Part shown: piece by piece, positions 1 to 8,927 of the stretch | Numbering within the stretch: the first letter of the stretch is position 1 | Layout: each line of letters begins with the position of its first letter | Assembly (NCBI GenBank): GCA_017407115.1 | Contig: JAFQXD010000071.1 | Coordinates: forward strand, 1 to 33,809 | Reading direction: 5' to 3' | DNA: 33,809 nt | DNA from: Methanobrevibacter sp. | GTDB lineage: Archaea; Methanobacteriota; Methanobacteria; Methanobacteriales; Methanobacteriaceae | Notes under the pieces: model-generated | Databases searched by the model: none | What the model was told of the DNA's origin: nothing | Seen by the model: only the letters and a program-made list of their open reading frames with translations | Program-made: the position numbers and the translations under genes

Positions 1-89
1 CGATAAATATTGTACGAATCCTTATGTTCTTTTATAAGATCATTTAAGTCATTGTCCGTTAAATGTTCTTCAATTTTTGCGACTTTCAT
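1..89 (-). CDS. N-terminal fragment of a probable transposase or helix-turn-helix protein (cut by window edge)
   Basis: An ATG at 89 (reading leftward) opens a frame of 29 codons that runs off the window, beginning MKVAKIEEHLTDNDLNDLIK and ending in YNIY. From memory, the acidic amphipathic start followed by a tyrosine-rich stretch resembles the beginning of IS630-type helix-turn-helix transposase proteins common in Methanobrevibacter, but no diagnostic motif lies inside the window. A GAGGT sits about 15 nt upstream of the ATG, farther than usual. The assignment is a guess from resemblance; that a protein starts here is moderately supported. Confidence 0.4.
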   Translation of the reverse strand, partial: MKVAKIEEHLTDNDLNDLIKEHKDSYNIY

Positions 90-289
90 GATTATTATAT
101 ATGAACCTCATAAGGTATAAACTTTTCCAAAAAAACTATATATTAACATTGTTATTTTAGATTTACAATTATTTTGTATGTTTGAGATATATGCTATTTT
201 TGTTTGAAATGAGAAGAGTGAAGAGAAGAATTGTATTTGGAAGTTTGTCTAAATTTTGTCCAAAAATGTCAATAAATTAAAAAAAGAAG
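90..289. other. Intergenic region downstream of thiC
   Basis: AT-rich DNA between the truncated leftmost gene and the thiC terminator. The part next to the leftmost gene contains TATA-like text (TTATACC and CATATATAAT on the minus strand) that may be its promoter. I see no RNA gene or repeat here. Confidence 0.4.
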
Positions 290-315
290 TTAAATAGATA
301 ATGATATCTATTTAA
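271..315 (-). terminator. thiC terminator hairpin containing the stop codon
   Basis: Perfect 11-bp inverted repeat (290-300 and 305-315) with a 4-nt loop. On the minus strand it is followed by a T-rich tract (290 down to about 270). The thiC stop codon (308-310) lies inside the first arm. It fits an intrinsic archaeal terminator. Confidence 0.7.
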
Positions 316-1606
316 TTAAGTCAGAATCGGATTGATCTAACCATTCGTTAACGATTTTTACTGCACAGTAGTTACCGCACATGGTACAGGTGTCCTCTTC
401 TTCAGGAGGTCTTTGGTCTCTTTTTGCACGTGCAGCATCTGGGAACATTGCGCAAGCGTATTGTGCTTCCCAATCTAACTGTTTTCTTGCTTCAGCCATA
501 GCCAAGTCTTGTGAACCATCGATTTGGCCGGTAGCTAAGTCTCCAGCATAAGCTCCAATTTTGGTAGCGATTACTCCTTCCCTTACATCATCAGGGTTAG
601 GTAAAGCTAAGTGTTCTGCAGGAGTTACGTAACAAATGAAGTCTGCTCCAGCTTTTGCAGAGGATGCAGCACCGATTGCAGATACGATGTGGTCGTAACC
701 TGGTGCAACGTCACATACAATAGGTCCTAACATATAGAAAGGAGCGTTGGAACACATTTTCTTTTGTATCATTACGTTTGTTGGAATTTCATTGATTGGA
801 ATGTGTCCTGGTCCTTCAATCATACATTGTACTCCAGCTTCACGAGATCTATCGATTAATTCCCCTAAAATGATCAATTCTTGTATTTGCGCCCTGTCTG
901 TTGAATCTGCGATAGATCCTGCTCTCATACCGTTAGCAAGTGAAAGAACAACGTCATGTTCTTTTGCAATTTCTAAAACATAATCAAAGTTAGCATATAA
1001 TGGATTTTCTTTTTCATTTTCGACAATCCATCCGGACATGAATGAACCTCCTCTTGAGACGAGTCCGGTTACACGGCCTTGTCTTTTGAGTCTGGTTAAG
1101 GTTTCGATGTTGATACTACTGTGAACTGCCATAAAGTCAATACCATCTTTTGCTTGTTTTTCGATGGTGTTGAACAAATCATCTTCAGTCATGTAGATTA
1201 CAGAACCGTCTCTTCTGATACTTTCGATTGCTGCCTGATATACTGGTACTGAACCTACTGGTAATGGAGACATATCGAGAACTCTGTTCCTGATTACATC
1301 AAGGTCCCCTCCAATACTTAACTCCATTAAGCAGTCTGCACCATTGTCAATTGCAATTTGTGCTTTTAGGACTTCTTCATCAAAGTCAACAATATCAGTT
1401 GAAGTACCTACGGTTGCATTTACTTTTGTTCTTAATCCTGCACCAATACCTGATGCTTCGATATCTCTGTTAACATTACTTGGGATTACTATAGTACCTT
1501 CAGCAACTGATCTTAAAATGAAATCTTCTGAAACGCCTTCTATTTCAGCGACATGTTTCATTTCATCAGTTAAAATGCCTTTTTTTGCATCACTAATTTG
1601 TGTCAT
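308..1606 (-). CDS. thiC: Phosphomethylpyrimidine synthase ThiC
   Basis: Converts aminoimidazole ribotide to hydroxymethylpyrimidine phosphate, the pyrimidine half of thiamine, by radical SAM chemistry in the cytoplasm. At 432 residues it is the short form found in archaea and clostridia, lacking the bacterial/plant N-terminal extension. Recognisable blocks are [59 protein letters not shown] and [12 protein letters not shown]. The C-terminal cluster motif is CTMCGNYC (C-x2-C-x3-C), which binds the [4Fe-4S] cluster. The start ATG at 1606 follows a strong AAGGAGGG ribosome site. It appears to be monocistronic, with its own hairpin terminator. I saw no TPP riboswitch sequence upstream. Confidence 0.97.
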   Translation of the reverse strand: MTQISDAKKGILTDEMKHVAEIEGVSEDFILRSVAEGTIVIPSNVNRDIEASGIGAGLRTKVNATVGTSTDIVDFDEEVLKAQIAIDNGADCLMELSIGGDLDVIRNRVLDMSPLPVGSVPVYQAAIESIRRDGSVIYMTEDDLFNTIEKQAKDGIDFMAVHSSINIETLTRLKRQGRVTGLVSRGGSFMSGWIVENEKENPLYANFDYVLEIAKEHDVVLSLANGMRAGSIADSTDRAQIQELIILGELIDRSREAGVQCMIEGPGHIPINEIPTNVMIQKKMCSNAPFYMLGPIVCDVAPGYDHIVSAIGAASSAKAGADFICYVTPAEHLALPNPDDVREGVIATKIGAYAGDLATGQIDGSQDLAMAEARKQLDWEAQYACAMFPDAARAKRDQRPPEEEDTCTMCGNYCAVKIVNEWLDQSDSDLIK

Positions 1607-1848
1607 TATTACCCTCCTTATTTATAGATTAAACAGTCAAATTTAATTTATTTTATTTTCATCAATGTTTGATAATCACTTATATTTATTTAATAGTATT
1701 TAAATTAATTGGATTAATGTTAATTCAAACTTTATTGATATATGTAAATTTTTTTTTAAAAAATAGTAATTTTTCATTTAGTATGGCTAAATTAAAGCCG
1801 TATTGATAAAAATAAAGTTAACTTTATAAAAAATAAAAAAGTAAGGAT
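1607..1848 (-). promoter_or_regulatory. Upstream region of thiC, with inverted repeat
   Basis: 242 bp between two minus-strand genes. A GGCT-N7-AGCC inverted repeat sits at 1785-1799 within a slightly longer imperfect one (1784-1801). A perfect 16-bp palindrome, ATAAAGTTAACTTTAT, sits at 1812-1827 followed by T-rich minus-strand DNA. The former could be a thiamine-regulator operator or an attenuator; the latter probably belongs to termination of the kinase gene. Functions are inferred. Confidence 0.35.
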
Positions 1849-1862
1849 TTAGTAAAATCCTT
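1843..1862 (-). terminator. Terminator hairpin of the PfkB-family kinase gene
   Basis: Perfect 8-bp arms AAGGATTT (1843-1850) and AAATCCTT (1855-1862) with loop AGTA, followed on the minus strand by a T-rich run. The kinase stop codon (1849-1851) is inside the hairpin. Confidence 0.65.
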
Positions 1863-2763
1863 GCATTCTTTCAAATGCATCATCGAAAGTAGGCATATTG
1901 GTTTGACAACCTTGATGTTCTACAATGAATGATGATACGGAAGATGCGAATTTTGCGGATTCTTCCAATGATTCTCCGTTTAGGAATCTTGATAAAAACC
2001 CTGCTCTATAGGAATCTCCTGCTCCTGTTGGGTCAATCGCTTCCCTTTTAATTGCATCAATTATGATTTTGTCTTCATTTGAGTATATTTCACTACCTTT
2101 TGCTCCGCAGGTTTTAACGATGATTTTTGGTCCTAACTGTATGAGTCCATCTAAATCAACTTCCAGAGCATCCAAAATCCTTTCGATTTCATGATGATTT
2201 CCAAACAGTATGGTGGTGTTTTCTATTACATCCAATAATTTTTTGGTATCATACATTCCAAGGTCTTGGCCCGGGTCAAATGAGACAAGCAAATCCTCAT
2301 CCTTTGCTTCCTGTGAACATTTCCAGTTGAAATCAGGATCACCGGTAGCCAAGTGCACGGCTTCCGCATTTTTAATTGCAGAAGTCGGAACTTTACTTTC
2401 TGCAAATTCACGTGCCGCTCCCCAGTAGAAGTAACTGATCTGGTCATCGTTGTCATCTGTTAAGACGAATGCTGTGGGGGTAGCTTCACCCGGAACAATA
2501 ATTAATGAATCAGTATCAATGCCCAGGTTTTGCATATGTTCGTAATATTCGGTTTTTTTGAAATCTCCACCAACAGCTGAAACTAGGGAGGTTTTCAATC
2601 CCAGTTTGGCACCAACGCATGCAACATTAGCTGCAGCTCCACCATTAAAGGTTTTCATTTTTGTAATTGGTGCTGAAAAGTTTGCTTTTGGAAATTCCGG
2701 TACTCTAATAATGTAATCATGAGCAGAGTGACCAATTGCTAGTAAATCTCTGTTTTTTGCCAT
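1849..2763 (-). CDS. PfkB-family carbohydrate/nucleoside kinase
   Basis: A cytoplasmic ATP-dependent sugar or nucleoside kinase of the ribokinase fold, 304 residues, close to the length of the characterised Methanocaldococcus nucleoside kinase MJ0406. The first PfkB signature region is GGAAANVA at residues 41-48 (substrate-binding Gly-Gly and Asn). The second is [13 protein letters not shown] at 244-256, with D250 as the expected catalytic base and the GAGD anion hole. Substrate cannot be read from sequence: ribose, adenosine/inosine/cytidine or fructose-6-phosphate are all possible in this family, and nucleoside kinase is the likeliest given archaeal relatives. It is separated from its neighbours by more than 150 bp on both sides and is probably transcribed alone. 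Confidence 0.88.
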   Translation of the reverse strand: MAKNRDLLAIGHSAHDYIIRVPEFPKANFSAPITKMKTFNGGAAANVACVGAKLGLKTSLVSAVGGDFKKTEYYEHMQNLGIDTDSLIIVPGEATPTAFVLTDDNDDQISYFYWGAAREFAESKVPTSAIKNAEAVHLATGDPDFNWKCSQEAKDEDLLVSFDPGQDLGMYDTKKLLDVIENTTILFGNHHEIERILDALEVDLDGLIQLGPKIIVKTCGAKGSEIYSNEDKIIIDAIKREAIDPTGAGDSYRAGFLSRFLNGESLEESAKFASSVSSFIVEHQGCQTNMPTFDDAFERMQGFY

Positions 2764-2919
2764 AATATCGCCTTTTTATTCTTTAATTTAATATTGGATT
2801 TTATTGTTATTTAATGTTTTGAATGTCGCATTTGTGCAATTTCACAAAATCACATAATTGTATACATATATTATATATTTTTATTATGTTTCAATTTGCC
2901 GAGAGCATTTGAAAAGTAA

Positions 2920-3789
2920 TCAGTAGATAGGTTCAAATCCTTGACTTTTTATTTCTTCCTGACCTTCATTCAACAGATAGTCAATGAATTCATCAACTTC
3001 GCTTTTATCTTCGTTGATTTTAATTAAACTGATTACATGTCTGGTATCAAATTTTAAAAGTTCATTTCCTTTAAAATAACTTGCATTCAAAAAGCAATGC
3101 AGGTTTTTTGAATTTTTCACTAGTTTAAAAGCATCAAATTGGGAATTTACTTTGTGTGTTATGTTATAATTCAGGTCGTAATGCTTTAATGTGTTCCAGG
3201 CAAGCCTCTGGGCGGAACCTGTAACGTTAACGAAATCCAGTCCATTCAAATCATTAATGCTTTTTATTTCTTCACAGCCAGGGCTTGAAATCAAAACAAG
3301 ATAGTCGTAGGCAATCGGTGTAAAATCAATATCCCTTTCGTAAGCTATTAGTGGATCATCTAATGTAAGTATGTCGACAGCTCCCCTTTTTGCAAGTTCA
3401 AAAGCATCCCTATCGCTGCTGCTGTAGATGTTTGTGTTGAAAGGATGTTTGATGGTTTCTAAAAGTCCTGAGCTGATATGGCCTCCGACAATATTTATGT
3501 TGCTGGTTTTTTCGATTTTTATCTGATATTTCTGAAATTCTTCAAGTAAACGCAATCCGTCTCTTGTTAGTTTTGTTCCATTGCCTATCTTTTCGGTAAT
3601 TTTAAATCCTAACTTCTCTTCGGCATTAAGCAATCTTCTATTAAAAACAGTATGTGAGATATTTAACTCTTTTGCGGATTGTCTTTGTGATTTTGTTCGG
3701 GATAGTGATTCTAAACTTTGATATAATTTATAGTCATAAATGGTACCATTTATATCTAAGTTAATCAGTCCCCTGCTTTCGAATTTCAT
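2920..3789 (-). CDS. ModE/LysR-like transcriptional regulator with periplasmic-binding-type sensor domain
   Basis: 289 residues. An N-terminal winged helix-turn-helix (about residues 20-85; QSAKELNISHTVFNRRLLNAE is typical of ModE/LysR) is followed by a domain resembling molybdate/tungstate or phosphonate periplasmic-binding proteins (about 95-289; GAVDILTLDDPL, GLDFVNVTGSAQRLAWN). Proteins of this plan in methanogens are annotated as molybdenum-dependent regulators. Nearby genes for molybdopterin enzymes (fdh, fwd, moaA, mobB, fdhD) fit a molybdate or tungstate sensor, but ligand and targets are inference. It is divergent from hxlB across 68 bp of almost pure A+T, so it could control itself and hxlB. 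The ATG at 3789 begins a frame containing the whole helix-turn-helix. Confidence 0.8.
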   Translation of the reverse strand: MKFESRGLINLDINGTIYDYKLYQSLESLSRTKSQRQSAKELNISHTVFNRRLLNAEEKLGFKITEKIGNGTKLTRDGLRLLEEFQKYQIKIEKTSNINIVGGHISSGLLETIKHPFNTNIYSSSDRDAFELAKRGAVDILTLDDPLIAYERDIDFTPIAYDYLVLISSPGCEEIKSINDLNGLDFVNVTGSAQRLAWNTLKHYDLNYNITHKVNSQFDAFKLVKNSKNLHCFLNASYFKGNELLKFDTRHVISLIKINEDKSEVDEFIDYLLNEGQEEIKSQGFEPIY

Positions 3790-3857
3790 TAATTATATAT
3801 AATTACTTAATCATAATTATAATTATATTGTTTAATTATAATTGGGATTAGATTAAA
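3790..3857. promoter_or_regulatory. Divergent promoter region with A+T palindromes
   Basis: 68 bp between the regulator and hxlB. It holds a perfect 16-bp palindrome (TAATTATATATAATTA, 3790-3805) and two copies of palindromic AATTATAATT (3815-3824 and 3834-3843), 19 bp apart. Because the DNA is nearly all A+T, these may double as TATA elements, and the palindromes are only weak evidence for an operator. Confidence 0.35.
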
Positions 3858-4448
3858 ATGGAAATTATGAAAGATTCAATCAACGCTATTTTGAATAATA
3901 TTGAAAATGCCGTTGACTATTTAGATGAAGAAACTATTGAAAAGTTTGAAAATGATATCTTAAGCGCTGAAAACATTTTCGTAACCGGTGCTGGAAGATC
4001 AGGTCTTGCGGCTAAGGCATTTGCAATGAGATTGATGCATTTGGGCTTGAGCGCTTATGTTGTTGGTGAAACCATATCTCCGGCAATCCATGAAAAGGAT
4101 TGTATAATTGCCATTTCAGGTTCTGGAGAAACAAATACAATTGTTTCTGCCGCAAATATAGCAAAAGATAGGGGTTCTAAAGTTTTGGCTGTAACTTCAT
4201 ACCCTGAATCCACTCTTGGTCAATTGGCTGACAGTTACCTTCTTGTTAAAGGCAGAACCAAACAGGAAGTGGATGATGAAAACTATATGAAACGTCAAAT
4301 TCACGGTAACTATACTTCATTGACTCCATTGGGTACAGCATTTGAATTGACTACATTGGTATTTTTAGATGCTATCGTTTCAGAGTTGATGGAAAAAATG
4401 CAGCAGACTGAATCTGATTTGAAAAATAGACATGCAGTTTTAGAGTAA
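3858..4448 (+). CDS. hxlB: 6-phospho-3-hexuloisomerase
   Basis: Interconverts 3-hexulose-6-phosphate and fructose-6-phosphate. In archaea lacking the oxidative pentose phosphate route, the reverse ribulose monophosphate pathway uses it to make pentoses from hexoses. 196 residues with one SIS (sugar isomerase) domain: GAGRSGLAAKAFAMRL at about residues 44-59, SGSGETNTIVSAA around 90, and the family-typical GTAFELTTLVFLDA near the C terminus. The ATG at 3858 is used; an in-frame ATG nine bases on (3867) is a reasonable alternative. Its partner hexulose-phosphate synthase is not in this window. It converges with fdhD with one base between stop codons. Confidence 0.93.
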   Translation: MEIMKDSINAILNNIENAVDYLDEETIEKFENDILSAENIFVTGAGRSGLAAKAFAMRLMHLGLSAYVVGETISPAIHEKDCIIAISGSGETNTIVSAANIAKDRGSKVLAVTSYPESTLGQLADSYLLVKGRTKQEVDDENYMKRQIHGNYTSLTPLGTAFELTTLVFLDAIVSELMEKMQQTESDLKNRHAVLE

Positions 4449-4467
4449 TTTAGTCAAAAATTACTCT
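4442..4467. terminator. Shared bidirectional terminator hairpin of hxlB and fdhD
   Basis: Perfect 10-bp arms AGAGTAATTT (4442-4451) and AAATTACTCT (4458-4467) with a 6-nt loop. It contains the hxlB TAA (4446-4448) in one arm and the fdhD stop (4450-4452) at its middle, so a single structure could end both convergent transcripts. No long T-run follows on either strand. Confidence 0.6.
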
Positions 4468-5199
4468 TCCCTGATTATTATATATATTACAGCGTTGGCC
4501 TCTTAAAAATCCGATCAATGTGATATTTCCTTTTTTTGCAATATTGTATCCTGAATTAGCGGGAGCTGCGTTTGATGCCAAAATTGGTATGCCTGCTCTT
4601 GTCATTTTTATAACCATGTCCGCCGGCATTCTGCCGCTGTAAATTACGTAGGATTGTGATAAATCGAAATCATGGAGCAGTCCATAACCTATTACCTTGT
4701 CAACTGCAACATGACGACTTACATCTTCCTTTACAATAAATTGATCTTTGTATACGATTCCTGCCACATGTGTTCCTCCGGTTGCCTGCCAGATTTCGGC
4801 ATTGTCTTTCAGCTCTTCGATTCTCTCAATCAGTTCGCTGACATGCACCTGAAAATCGGATTTCACAGGATTCACATGCTTGATTTTGCTTCTCCATCCT
4901 CCTGCTGAATCGGAGCATAGCACGGTTTCATTTGTTTTTAAAAGTGTATCGTCGATTTCTGCATTTATCTCGACGCCGTCAACATCAATTTTTTTAATTG
5001 CATCCATTGAATTTACCATGTTTTCATTGAAAAGATATCCCACTGCAAACTCTTCCAGTGAATCTTCAATTGCCGATAGGCTACGGCTTATTTCATTGTT
5101 GATGGTCAGTGTTATTGTTTCATCAAGAACAACCTTTTCCTTAACTTCTTTTGCTTTGTTATTTTTATAATTGATGGCATCAATCTCTTCAACTTTCAT
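4450..5199 (-). CDS. fdhD: Formate dehydrogenase accessory protein FdhD
   Basis: Sulfurtransferase and chaperone that sulfurates the bis-MGD cofactor before insertion into formate dehydrogenase (characterised for E. coli FdhD). 249 residues from the ATG at 5199, which follows an AGATGAT ribosome site; an in-frame ATG at 5208 is the alternative. Diagnostic blocks are FAVGYLF (51-57), TGGTHVAGI, EDVSRHVAVDKVIGYGL and SGRMPADMVIKMTRAGIPIL, then GFLRGQRCNIY near the C terminus. The segment where bacterial proteins carry the sulfur-relay C-x2-C reads VLCSDSAGGWRSK, with only one cysteine (C95). Its position directly before fdhC-fdhA-fdhB fits the role; it is transcribed divergently from them. Confidence 0.92.
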   Translation of the reverse strand: MKVEEIDAINYKNNKAKEVKEKVVLDETITLTINNEISRSLSAIEDSLEEFAVGYLFNENMVNSMDAIKKIDVDGVEINAEIDDTLLKTNETVLCSDSAGGWRSKIKHVNPVKSDFQVHVSELIERIEELKDNAEIWQATGGTHVAGIVYKDQFIVKEDVSRHVAVDKVIGYGLLHDFDLSQSYVIYSGRMPADMVIKMTRAGIPILASNAAPANSGYNIAKKGNITLIGFLRGQRCNIYNNQGRVIFD

Positions 5200-5862
5200 C
5201 ACAATCATCTCTAGGTTATATGTTTTGAAACTTTGTTATTTATATTATCTTATTTCTATTTCAGTTCATGACTGAAATTTTTGCATGAATCGATGTGATG
5301 GGATATGTAGAATCGTTAATTATGGATGTTTTTATAGAACATTATTTTTTTCTAAAATTATAATTGTTGATGGTATGGCCGAAAAATATGGATGTCATTG
5401 GATAATAAGGGCCTATGAGAGTTTTACAACTAGTGAACTAATTATGTTTCCTAGTTAACTATTTTTATAAATTTCACATCCTCTATTTTTGATATGAAAG
5501 TTATTTCATTTCAATTTTTAATTTTATTAAAAATCTATTTATTTTTATTTAAAAAAGTCAATTTATAGTTATTTTTCGATTTTCATTATTCATTTTATGA
5601 ATTAAATAATTTATAATGGTTTTTCATTATGTATTTTTTAAAAAACGATATAATCAATGATATGAACTATATTTCATATTAATTGTTTCAATTTCAAAAA
5701 ATAAGGATTGTAGTATTTAAATATTTCTTTTTGACTTCAATAACAAATCCTTTTTATATGGTAAAGTTAATATATAATATCATAATACTCCGAACTGTGT
5801 AAACAGTGGATTTCATTAGTATTATAAAAAATTATAAAAAAAGGGAATAAGAGGTAGATAAT
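5200..5862. promoter_or_regulatory. Long regulatory region between fdhD and fdhC
   Basis: About 660 bp with no convincing gene. Perfect inverted repeats: ATTTCAGT-N5-ACTGAAAT (5258-5278), AACTAG/CTAGTT (5428-5456), ATGAAA-N4-TTTCAT (5494-5509), ATTCAT-N3-ATGAAT (5588-5602), TATGAA-N6-TTCATA (5661-5678) and ACTGT-N4-ACAGT (5794-5807). TTTCAT recurs throughout. The likely fdhC TATA box is TTTTTATATG at 5751-5760, giving a start site near 5785 and a leader of roughly 80 nt that carries the last repeat. The ribosome site GAGGT lies at 5851-5855. The region is a good candidate for formate, hydrogen or cofactor-responsive control; which protein binds is unknown. Confidence 0.5.
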
Positions 5863-6660
5863 ATGGGTTCATCTTTTAAAAGTCCAGTAGATACCGCAAA
5901 AGCAATTTCCGGAACTGCTGGAGCAAAAAACTCTGCAAATATTGTTAATGTAATATTACTCTCCTTCTTAGCAGGAGCTTATATTGCATTTGGTGGATTA
6001 TTAGCTGTAGTAGCAAGTGCTGGTATGTTAAAAGCAGGCGCTCCTATCGGTTTAGAAAAATTCGTATTTGGTGCAGTGTTCCCTGTAGGTTTGATTATTG
6101 TTGTACTTGCAGGATCTGAATTATTCACTGGTAACGTTATGTTCATGACTCTCGGTGTTTTAGACGGCAGTGCTAGTGTTGGCGGTCTCGCTAAAAACTG
6201 GGTACTCAGTTGGATATTCAACTTTGTTGGTGCTTTATTCGTAGCATACGTTCTCGCTTTCATGAGCGGTATCGTTCCTGCTGACCCAACTAACGCTATT
6301 GCTGCAAAAGCTATTGCAGTATCAGAAGCTAAAGTTAAATTAGACTTCGTTGCAGCAATGATTAGAGGTATCGGTTGTAACTGGTTGGTATGTTTAGCTG
6401 TATGGTTAGCTAACGCATCCGACGACATCATCGGTAAAATCGTTGGTATCTGGTTCCCAATCATGGCGTTTGTATGTATTGGATTTGAGCACAGTGTTGC
6501 AAATATGTTCTTCATCCCATTAGGTATGTTCTTAGGTGCTGAAGGAGTTAACTGGGGTACTATCATTCTCAACAACTTAGTTCCAGTTACTATTGGTAAC
6601 ATTATCGGTGGAGCAATCTTTGTAGCATGTATCTATTGGTACACCTACTTAAAAGACTAG
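5863..6660 (+). CDS. fdhC: Formate transporter FdhC (FNT family)
   Basis: Formate/nitrite channel family protein of 265 residues that brings formate through the cytoplasmic membrane to FdhAB. It has the six hydrophobic segments expected of the family, with [12 protein letters not shown], the conserved GSELFTGN (family motif near TM2-TM3), [13 protein letters not shown] and [16 protein letters not shown] (TM5, the family's EHxxxNM signature). The ATG at 5863 follows a GAGGT site. It precedes fdhA by 84 bp containing a hairpin, so it is likely co-transcribed but may be processed or partly terminated. It is the first gene of fdhCAB, the classic methanogen order. Confidence 0.95.
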   Translation: MGSSFKSPVDTAKAISGTAGAKNSANIVNVILLSFLAGAYIAFGGLLAVVASAGMLKAGAPIGLEKFVFGAVFPVGLIIVVLAGSELFTGNVMFMTLGVLDGSASVGGLAKNWVLSWIFNFVGALFVAYVLAFMSGIVPADPTNAIAAKAIAVSEAKVKLDFVAAMIRGIGCNWLVCLAVWLANASDDIIGKIVGIWFPIMAFVCIGFEHSVANMFFIPLGMFLGAEGVNWGTIILNNLVPVTIGNIIGGAIFVACIYWYTYLKD

Positions 6661-6678
6661 ACTTGTAAACAAAAATTT

Positions 6679-6705
6679 TAAAGAAGCTTAATTTAAGCTT
6701 CTTTA
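6679..6705 (+). terminator. Intercistronic hairpin between fdhC and fdhA
   Basis: Near-perfect palindrome: TAAAGAAGCTTAA (6679-6691) and TTAAGCTTCTTTA (6693-6705), which folds with a short AT loop. It is not followed by a long uninterrupted T-run, so partial termination, mRNA processing or stabilisation of either flank is as likely as full termination. Confidence 0.5.
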
Positions 6706-6744
6706 TCAATTCTTTTAAAAATAATATATTTTGGAGATTATAAA

Positions 6745-8910
6745 ATGGTTGAAATTAAATATGTTCCAACAATTTGTCCATACTGTGGTACCGGTTGCGG
6801 ACTCAACTTTGTTGTAAAAGACGGTAAAATTGTTGGTGTAGAACCTTTAAAAAGACACCCTGTAAACGAGGGTAAAGTATGTCCAAAAGGTAACTTTGGA
6901 TATCAGTTTATTAATAGGGAAGACAGATTAACTACTCCTTTAATAAAAGAAAACGGTGAATTTAGAGAAGCATCTTGGGATGAAGCATTAGACCTTGTTG
7001 CTAACAAACTCAAAGAAGTATCTGACGAAGATCCAAACAAAGTTGGATTCTACGCATGTGCTCGTTCACCTAACGAAAACATTTACATTACTCAAAAATT
7101 AGCAAGAGTAGCTTGTCAAACTCAAAACGTAGACCACTGTGCACGTATCTGTCACGGTCCTACTGTAGCAGGTTTGGCTAACACTTTCGGATCCGGTGCT
7201 ATGACCAACGGATTTGACAGTATTAAAGAAGCTGACTACATATTCTGTATTGGATCTAACAACATGGAAGCACACCCATTGTTTGGACGTAAAATGATTC
7301 AAGCTAAACAAAACGGTGCTAAATTAGTTGTATTAGACCCAAGATTCACTCCTACTGCTAAAATCGCAGACGAATATGTTCAATTTGAAACTGGTACTGA
7401 CGTAGCTTTAATGAACGCAATGATTAAAGTAATCATCGACAAAGACTTACATGACAAAGAATTCATTGCAAACAGAACCAAAGGTTTCGAAGAAATGAAA
7501 GAAACCGTTCAAAAATACACTTTAGATATGGCTTCTGAAATTACCGGTATCAAACCTGAAGTAATCGAACACTTGGCTGTAGAATACGCATCTGCTGACA
7601 AAGCAGCTATCGTATATTCATTAGGTATTACAGAACACTCTCACGGTGCAGACAACGTTATGTCCACTGCAAACCTCGCAATGTTAACTGGTAACATTGG
7701 TAGACAAGGTACTGGTGTAAACCCATTAAGAGGACAAAACAACGTACAAGGTGCTTGTGATATGGGTGCATTACCTTCCGTTTACGTAGGTTACAGAAAA
7801 GTTAAAGATCCAGAAACTACTGCATGGTTCAACGACTACTACAGTGGATACGGATATGAAGTAAACTTACCAACCACTCCTGGTTTAACCTTAGTAGAAA
7901 TGATGAACGCTGCTCACGCTGGTGACTTAAAAGTATTATACATCCACGGGGAAGACCCAGTACTCTCCGATGCTGACGTACAACACACCAAAGAAGCACT
8001 TGCAAACTTAGAAATGTTAGTTGTACAAGAATGTTTCTTAACCGATACTGCACAATGTGCTGATGTTGTTTTACCTGCAGCAGGTTGGGGTGAACAAGAA
8101 GGTACCTTCACCAGTGGTGAAAGAAGAGTACAATGCTTACACAAAGCTCAAGAACCTCCTGAAGGCGCAAGGTTAGATTGGAAAATCATGGAAGAAATCG
8201 CTGTTAGAATGGGCGTTCCTAGAGAATTATTCCACTACGAAACCTCTGAAGACATCTTTAACGAAATCAGAGAATGTGCACCAATCATGGCAGGTATGGA
8301 CCGTAAAAGATTAGACACTCCAGAAGCACTCCACTGGCCTTGTCCTTCTGAAGATGATCCATGTCAACCATTAATGCACAAAGAAAAATTCGCACACCCT
8401 GACGGTTTAGGAATTTTCCAAGCATTAGAACACAAAGGACCTGTTGAAACTGTAGATGATGAATACCCATTATTATTAACTACTACTAGAATATTGTTCC
8501 ACTATCATGCAGCAATGACTAGAAGATGTGAAACCTTAAACAACGAAGTTAAAACAGGATTCATCGAAATCAACACTAAAGATGCTGAAGCAAGAGGAAT
8601 TATCAACGGTGAAGTAGTAAAAGCTTTCTCAAGAAGAGGAGAAATCGCAATTCCTGCACGTGTAACTGATGATATCAGAGAAGGAATCGTAAACATTCCA
8701 ATGCACTTTGTAGAATGTGCTGCTAACGTATTAACCAACTCCGATTCATTTGACCCTAAATCTAAAATGGTTGAATTGAAAGCTTGTGCTATCCAAGTAG
8801 AAAAACTCCCAGAAGTATTAGAAATGAAAGGAGAAGTCTACAAAGAAGGCACTGACACTGAAATTAAAGCTGAAAATATGGCAACTACCACCGTAAAAGT
8901 AGGTAAATAA
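6745..8910 (+). CDS. fdhA: F420-dependent formate dehydrogenase, catalytic alpha subunit
   Basis: Oxidises formate to CO2 at a Mo- or W-bis-MGD centre and passes electrons to FdhB. 721 residues. The N-terminal [4Fe-4S] motif is CPYCGTGC plus a distal cysteine (C11, C14, C18, C46). The active-site metal ligand is C136 in CARICHGPT, with His next to it; this is a cysteine, not the selenocysteine of E. coli FdhF. Cofactor-binding blocks include [30 protein letters not shown] and, C-terminally, the molydopterin-dinucleotide domain ([20 protein letters not shown]). A GGAG site precedes the ATG. FdhB begins 17 bp after its stop, so the two are co-translated. Its cofactor needs explain fdhD, moaA and mobB nearby. 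Confidence 0.97.
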   Translation: MVEIKYVPTICPYCGTGCGLNFVVKDGKIVGVEPLKRHPVNEGKVCPKGNFGYQFINREDRLTTPLIKENGEFREASWDEALDLVANKLKEVSDEDPNKVGFYACARSPNENIYITQKLARVACQTQNVDHCARICHGPTVAGLANTFGSGAMTNGFDSIKEADYIFCIGSNNMEAHPLFGRKMIQAKQNGAKLVVLDPRFTPTAKIADEYVQFETGTDVALMNAMIKVIIDKDLHDKEFIANRTKGFEEMKETVQKYTLDMASEITGIKPEVIEHLAVEYASADKAAIVYSLGITEHSHGADNVMSTANLAMLTGNIGRQGTGVNPLRGQNNVQGACDMGALPSVYVGYRKVKDPETTAWFNDYYSGYGYEVNLPTTPGLTLVEMMNAAHAGDLKVLYIHGEDPVLSDADVQHTKEALANLEMLVVQECFLTDTAQCADVVLPAAGWGEQEGTFTSGERRVQCLHKAQEPPEGARLDWKIMEEIAVRMGVPRELFHYETSEDIFNEIRECAPIMAGMDRKRLDTPEALHWPCPSEDDPCQPLMHKEKFAHPDGLGIFQALEHKGPVETVDDEYPLLLTTTRILFHYHAAMTRRCETLNNEVKTGFIEINTKDAEARGIINGEVVKAFSRRGEIAIPARVTDDIREGIVNIPMHFVECAANVLTNSDSFDPKSKMVELKACAIQVEKLPEVLEMKGEVYKEGTDTEIKAENMATTTVKVGK

Positions 8911-8927
8911 ATAGGGAGTAGATTTAA

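Noticed and set aside
1607..1848. TPP riboswitch upstream of thiC
   Set aside because: I do not see the conserved CUGAGA and other TPP-binding segments; only short inverted repeats are present.
5979..6602. 207-codon frame opposite fdhC
   Set aside because: It mirrors the codon pattern of the membrane protein on the plus strand; proline- and threonine-rich text with no recognisable domain.
6745..8910. Selenocysteine formate dehydrogenase
   Set aside because: The active-site codon is a cysteine (C136 in CARICHGPT) with no in-frame TGA; the same holds for FwdB.
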